Origin: an uncultured Collinsella sp.
GTDB lineage: Bacteria > Actinomycetota > Coriobacteriia > Coriobacteriales > Coriobacteriaceae
Direction of reading: 5' to 3'
NCBI GenBank assembly: GCA_902478875.1
Contig: CABSMZ010000025.1
Coordinates: 1 to 15,174, forward strand
Length of the DNA stretch: 15,174 nt
Shown here: piece after piece, positions 11,868 through 15,174 of the stretch
Layout of the letters: every line of letters begins with the position of its first letter
Position numbering within the stretch: the first letter of the stretch is position 1
Position numbers and translations under genes: made by a program
The notes under the pieces: generated by a model
What the model was told of the DNA's origin: nothing
The model's input: the letters and a program-made list of their open reading frames with translations, nothing else
The model's database searches: none

Positions 11868-14213
11868 ATGGAAACGCTTGAACGCAACGAGTGGGCAGAC
11901 GTTGCCCAACTAGTCGAGATCACGAGCGATGCTGTCATCATCTGCGAGCTCGACGGAACCATTCTGCATGTGAATAATCGCTTACTTGGTTTGATGTGCG
12001 AGGAACGCCCCGACGTCATCGGTGGAGATGTTAAAGACGTCCTGTACTCGTCCTCTTTTGAACGTGCGACGGAACATCGTCTGCCATTTGAAACTGATGG
12101 CTCCGAGAACGAACTGATGCTCAAACTGAGTGACGGCTCTTTTATTCCCGTCTTGGTTCGTGCGGGCTCCGTAACGCCTCCACGCATCTTTGGGCGCCGC
12201 GCACCACGTGTCCTGGTGGCGCTTCACAGTATCGAGGAACAGTATTCTCACGACCGGCAACTCAAGCGTGCGTTATCGGAGCTTAGAGTGGCGAACAAGC
12301 GTCTCTCTGGCACGCTCTCGGTCATTATGAGCACTGTGGGCTCCGATGAGTTACCCAGCCTGCTTGATACCGTTTTGAACCAGCTTGTAGGAACGCTCGA
12401 TGCTTCGGGTGCCGCTATCTATTTTTCTGAGAGCGGCGGCTTTAAGCTTCGCGGTGTTTCCAAGGAGCTGCTCGACAGCTACCTGCCCGAGTTTTTGCCG
12501 TATGGCGCTGGCATTCCGACGTATGTTCTTCGCGAGTCGCGTGCTTGTCGCTTGTCGATTCAACAGGACCTTGAGGGCGATAAGGCCGCCTCCGGTATGT
12601 TCATGGACCTGGATAATCGTTCTAAGCACCTGTTGCGCATGCAGGATATGCCTCCGTACCGCAGTGAAATCTGTCTTCCCGTTTTTTACGGTACGCAGAT
12701 CCTTGGCGTGCTGGAAGTTGGTTGGAAACGCCCCCAGGCACCGCTCGCCTATGACGTTAATGTGCTCGAGGTCATTTGCGATTACCTGTCTATCCAGCTG
12801 GTCGGCATGGCATCGAGCCTTCGCTCCCGTCGCACGGCCGAGCTTGGCCGCTCGCTCAATGTCTTGCGGGATGAGTTGTTTACCTTTCTAGACGATTCCG
12901 CCGCGGCTACCCAGGCGGTATCGTCCGAGATCTGCAATATGCTTAACTGCCATTTTTGCCCTGTTGAGTATGACGCCAGTCTGGATTCCTACGTCATAGA
13001 TTTTGAAGGCGGCAGTCGCGTTGCTTTGCCGGACGAGCCCGAGAAGCTTTTCTTTTCCACGACGGCGCCAGCGGCACGTCTGGGGGCTGGACCTGATGGC
13101 TTTGAGGTATCTGTTTTGGGAGGTACGAGTGCCGAGGACCTTAAACACGTCCGTATAACTCGCGTTGACGAATCGATGCCTATGGGAGGCTGGCTTAGGG
13201 CGCATGGTCTGCCTTGTCAAGGTCTCTACGTCGACTCCGGCATCGAGGCGGGGCGCCCGCGCTCTGAGGGTGATGGCAAGCACAGTAACGACGCGATTGT
13301 TCCTGCTTCTGTTGCGAAGAGCCCGACGACGCGCGCGCTGCTGCTTCGTGATGGTAGCCAAGAGCCGATTGATGACCTTGAATATGACTACTTGGTGCAC
13401 TTGGCGCATGACTTTGAACTGATCTACGAAGGCGAATCTCAAAAGCGCGAGGAGCGCCATATCGCTCAGACCCTCCAGATCGGCATGAGAAATTCCTTGG
13501 GGGATGTTCCGGGTATCGCAACCGATTCGGTGTACCTGTCGGCCACGAACTCGGCGTTGGTCGGCGGTGATTTCTATACGCTCATCCGACTTCCCGACGA
13601 CTGCGCCGTCATGATTTTGGGTGATGTGTCTGGCAAAGGCATTGAGGCCGCATCGATGTCCGCGCTCGTCAAGACGGCCCTGACGGCATATGCCTGGGAG
13701 GGCGCTGGCCCGGCCCGCATGGCACGCTCCCTTAACAGCATGCTCATGGGCTTCTCGAGGGTCGAGACGTTCGTGACGGCCTTTATCGCCAAGATTGACC
13801 TTAAAGCCGGACGCGCAACGTATTGTTCGGCGGGCCATCCTCCGACCATGGTCATCAGGCCAGAGTCGATGCCGCTGGGTGGCGGCGAGGCCCGTGGGGG
13901 AGAGGTCGAGCTGCTTGGATGCCAATCGGGCGTAATCGGTGCCTTTGAGAGCATGGTGTACGAGACGGGAGTGTTTACGTTCGCTCCTGGCGACATGCTC
14001 TTCATGTATACGGATGGAACGATTGAGGCCCGCGACCGCACCGGAGCGTTCTTTGGCGAGCAGCGCCTTCGTGACCTTCTGCTCTCTGTCTCGGGTGAGG
14101 GCGTATCGGGAATCTGCGGCAAGGTCTTGGGCGAGCTTGACCGATTTACCGAATCGGCGCTGGACGATGACATTGCATTGGTGTCCCTTGAGTTTTTACG
14201 GGGTCGTTCATAG
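11868..14213 (+). CDS. PAS-GAF-PP2C sensor phosphatase (SpoIIE/RsbU type)
   Basis: Probable cytoplasmic sensor-regulated Ser/Thr phosphatase, 781 residues, with no membrane segment visible. Domains: PAS-like (about 8-110, starting LVEITSDAVIICELDGTILHVN); a short helical, probably coiled-coil linker (about 128-150, RQLKRALSELRVANKRL); GAF (about 155-312); a 210-residue region (about 315-525) that I cannot assign, perhaps a degenerate second GAF; a second short linker (KREERHIAQTLQ, near 526); then a SpoIIE-type PP2C domain to the end. The metal-binding acidic residues of PP2C are present: Asp568 in GGDFY, Asp586 in GDVSGKG, Asp716 in YTDG and Asp766-768 in DDDIALV. By family knowledge such enzymes dephosphorylate STAS anti-anti-sigma proteins, and a STAS protein is encoded just downstream. 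Its codons are less biased than those of the glycolytic genes, which fits low expression. No promoter is obvious in the 26 bases after the tRNA terminator. Confidence 0.9.
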   Translation: METLERNEWADVAQLVEITSDAVIICELDGTILHVNNRLLGLMCEERPDVIGGDVKDVLYSSSFERATEHRLPFETDGSENELMLKLSDGSFIPVLVRAGSVTPPRIFGRRAPRVLVALHSIEEQYSHDRQLKRALSELRVANKRLSGTLSVIMSTVGSDELPSLLDTVLNQLVGTLDASGAAIYFSESGGFKLRGVSKELLDSYLPEFLPYGAGIPTYVLRESRACRLSIQQDLEGDKAASGMFMDLDNRSKHLLRMQDMPPYRSEICLPVFYGTQILGVLEVGWKRPQAPLAYDVNVLEVICDYLSIQLVGMASSLRSRRTAELGRSLNVLRDELFTFLDDSAAATQAVSSEICNMLNCHFCPVEYDASLDSYVIDFEGGSRVALPDEPEKLFFSTTAPAARLGAGPDGFEVSVLGGTSAEDLKHVRITRVDESMPMGGWLRAHGLPCQGLYVDSGIEAGRPRSEGDGKHSNDAIVPASVAKSPTTRALLLRDGSQEPIDDLEYDYLVHLAHDFELIYEGESQKREERHIAQTLQIGMRNSLGDVPGIATDSVYLSATNSALVGGDFYTLIRLPDDCAVMILGDVSGKGIEAASMSALVKTALTAYAWEGAGPARMARSLNSMLMGFSRVETFVTAFIAKIDLKAGRATYCSAGHPPTMVIRPESMPLGGGEARGGEVELLGCQSGVIGAFESMVYETGVFTFAPGDMLFMYTDGTIEARDRTGAFFGEQRLRDLLLSVSGEGVSGICGKVLGELDRFTESALDDDIALVSLEFLRGRS

Positions 14214-14275
14214 ACGACGCTGGGCGGGCTGAATCCGTACGGTTGGGGAAACGAATGCATCGAGTGGGCTTTTTT

Positions 14276-14280
14276 GGGGA
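14276..14280 (+). promoter_or_regulatory. Probable ribosome-binding site of the STAS-kinase gene
   Basis: GGGGA lies 11 bases before the ATG at 14292, on the long side of usable spacing. The in-frame TTG at 14274 overlaps it and would add 6 residues; the ATG at 14284 is out of frame. The start is therefore somewhat uncertain. Confidence 0.4.
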
Positions 14281-14291
14281 ACCATGGTCGT

Positions 14292-15038
14292 ATGAATGAG
14301 TGGAATGACATAGCGGTTTTGACGCCACCAGGCGATATCGACATCGCCACGGTGCCTGCGCTGCGTCGGCGGCTGGATGCTTTGATTGGCCGCGGCGTGC
14401 GTCGTGTCGTCATCAACTGTCAGACTGTTAGCTTTATCGATTCGACGGGCTTGGCATTCCTGCTTACGCGCGCTCGTGAGCTCATGAGGCGAGAAGGCCT
14501 GCTTTCGCTCGTCAATGCATCAGGTGAAGTTGTTCGCTTTTTGGAGATTGCTCGTCTTGTCGATATCCTTCATGTCGCGGGGCCGGCACGGGAGTCAATT
14601 CCTGCCATTCCGGTGGGGGAGCTGCCTCGCTGGAGTAAGAGCGTTGAGGTCCGTCAGGGTATCGAGAATCTTCCATACTACCGACATCGCATCGCCGAAC
14701 TCCTTGAATCGCTTCCGTTGCGCCGTGACGAGCGCTACGATGTCGCATTGGCGTCGGGGGAGGCGCTGGGTAATGCCTATGACCATGCGGGCGGTATCGG
14801 GTGCGTCCTGACGGTTCAGGCCTATGGCGATCGCGTTGTGGTTGAGGTGCTTGATCGAGGTGCCGGCTATTCTATCGATGAAACGAGCGAACCGGTCGCA
14901 TCCGAGGAACGCGGCCGTGGCATCAAGCTTATGCGTATGCTCGTCGATAACGTGGAGGTTGCTCGTCGTACGGACGGCGCCGGCACGCGCGTGCAGATGG
15001 TGAAGCTGTTTAGCGGAGCGTTGGAATCGTGTGCCTAG
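14292..15038 (+). CDS. STAS anti-anti-sigma domain fused to HATPase_c_2 serine kinase domain
   Basis: Predicted partner-switching regulator of 248 residues. Residues about 5-100 form a STAS domain (SpoIIAA/RsbV type) with the phospho-acceptor motif FIDSTGLAFL; Ser51, or the adjacent Thr52, is the expected target. Residues about 118-240 form an RsbW/SpoIIAB-like GHKL kinase domain. It has the N-box Glu157-x3-Asn161-x3-His165 (EALGNAYDHA), the G1 box Asp188-x-Gly-x-Gly192 and the G2 glycines RGRG (207-210) followed by KLMRMLVD. These two functions are usually encoded by separate adjacent genes. The gene lies 78 bases after the PP2C phosphatase gene with no terminator between, so they are probably cotranscribed: kinase, substrate and phosphatase in two polypeptides. 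No sigma factor gene is present. The target may be encoded elsewhere, or the output may not be a sigma factor. Confidence 0.88.
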   Translation: MNEWNDIAVLTPPGDIDIATVPALRRRLDALIGRGVRRVVINCQTVSFIDSTGLAFLLTRARELMRREGLLSLVNASGEVVRFLEIARLVDILHVAGPARESIPAIPVGELPRWSKSVEVRQGIENLPYYRHRIAELLESLPLRRDERYDVALASGEALGNAYDHAGGIGCVLTVQAYGDRVVVEVLDRGAGYSIDETSEPVASEERGRGIKLMRMLVDNVEVARRTDGAGTRVQMVKLFSGALESCA

Positions 15039-15063
15039 CCAATCGCTTTAGCGCGTTTGGCTA
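15036..15063 (+). other. Short inverted repeat after the STAS-kinase gene
   Basis: TAGCCAA (15036-15042, containing the stop codon) and TTGGCTA (15057-15063) form a 7-bp stem with a 14-base loop. No T-run follows, so a terminator role is doubtful. Confidence 0.35.
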
Positions 15064-15085
15064 CTAAGAACGTGCGGCAGACAAG

Positions 15086-15131
15086 TTTTTTGAAAAAAGT
15101 ACTTGCGTCTTTTGGACAACTCGCGTAAATT
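15086..15131 (+). promoter_or_regulatory. tRNA promoter with T6-G-A6 upstream box
   Basis: T6-G-A6 (15086-15098) leads through GTAC into -35 TTGCGT (15103-15108), then 17 bases and TAAATT (15126-15131). The T6-G-A6-GT[G/A]CTTGC segment matches the tRNA-Leu promoter at 20 of 21 bases, while the sequence after it has diverged, which points to selective conservation. Confidence 0.78.
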
Positions 15132-15143
15132 AATAACCCGCAA

Positions 15144-15174
15144 GCGGACATGGCTCAGTTGGTAGAGCACAACC
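15144..15174 (+). tRNA. tRNA, 3' part outside the window (probably tRNA-Gly)
   Basis: Visible: acceptor 5' strand GCGGACA (15144-15150), TG, D-arm GCTC-AGTTGGTA-GAGC (15153-15168), A26, and the 5' strand of the anticodon stem CAACC (15170-15174). The window ends before the anticodon. The GCGGAC start with a CAACC stem resembles Gram-positive tRNA-Gly(GCC), but the identity is inference. Confidence 0.85.

Noticed and set aside
14214..14291. Terminator between the phosphatase and STAS-kinase genes (run of T at 14270-14275)
   Set aside because: No stable GC-rich stem precedes the T-run; the small palindrome CCGTACGG is too far upstream and too short.

Overview
The window (about 60% G+C by eye, strongly C/G-ending codons in its highly expressed genes) looks like a chromosomal segment of a high-GC Gram-positive gut-type anaerobe. 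My best guess is Coriobacteriia, near Collinsella, from protein character and gene order; I could not check this by database search.

Layout. (1) 1-4885 is a central glycolytic block, all on the + strand: the 3' part of gap (cut by the window edge), a terminator, then pgk-tpiA-gpmI as a tight operon, another terminator, and the small secG gene with its own terminator. (2) 4939-11120 is a complete oligopeptide ABC importer: oppA (a lipoprotein with a twin-arginine-like signal peptide), a spacer holding two hairpins, then oppB-oppC-oppD-oppF separated by 14, 2 and 0 bases. (3) 11121-11718 is a 598-base gene-free stretch packed with inverted repeats. It holds two very long hairpins of different sequence (11137-11268 and 11450-11574) and two compact ones between them, then a tRNA promoter. 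(4) tRNA-Leu(GAG) lies at 11719-11808 with a terminator. (5) 11868-15038 holds a two-gene signalling module: a PAS-GAF-PP2C (SpoIIE/RsbU-type) phosphatase, then a protein that fuses a STAS anti-anti-sigma domain to an HATPase_c_2 anti-sigma kinase domain. (6) The window ends inside another tRNA gene (probably Gly). Its promoter carries almost the same T6-G-A6-GT[G/A]CTTGC box as the tRNA-Leu promoter.

How the parts fit. Gap, Pgk, TpiA and GpmI catalyse consecutive or linked steps of lower glycolysis. SecG is part of the Sec translocon. OppABCDF imports peptides as nitrogen and carbon source. The phosphatase and the STAS-kinase fusion look like a partner-switching circuit of the SpoIIAA/SpoIIAB/SpoIIE or RsbV/RsbW/RsbU kind, but with antagonist and kinase in one chain and no sigma factor gene beside them.

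Most worth a second look: the fused partner-switch module between two tRNA genes, the hairpin cluster upstream of tRNA-Leu, and the palindromic tRNA promoter box. There is no transposase, integrase, CRISPR array or phage gene in the window.
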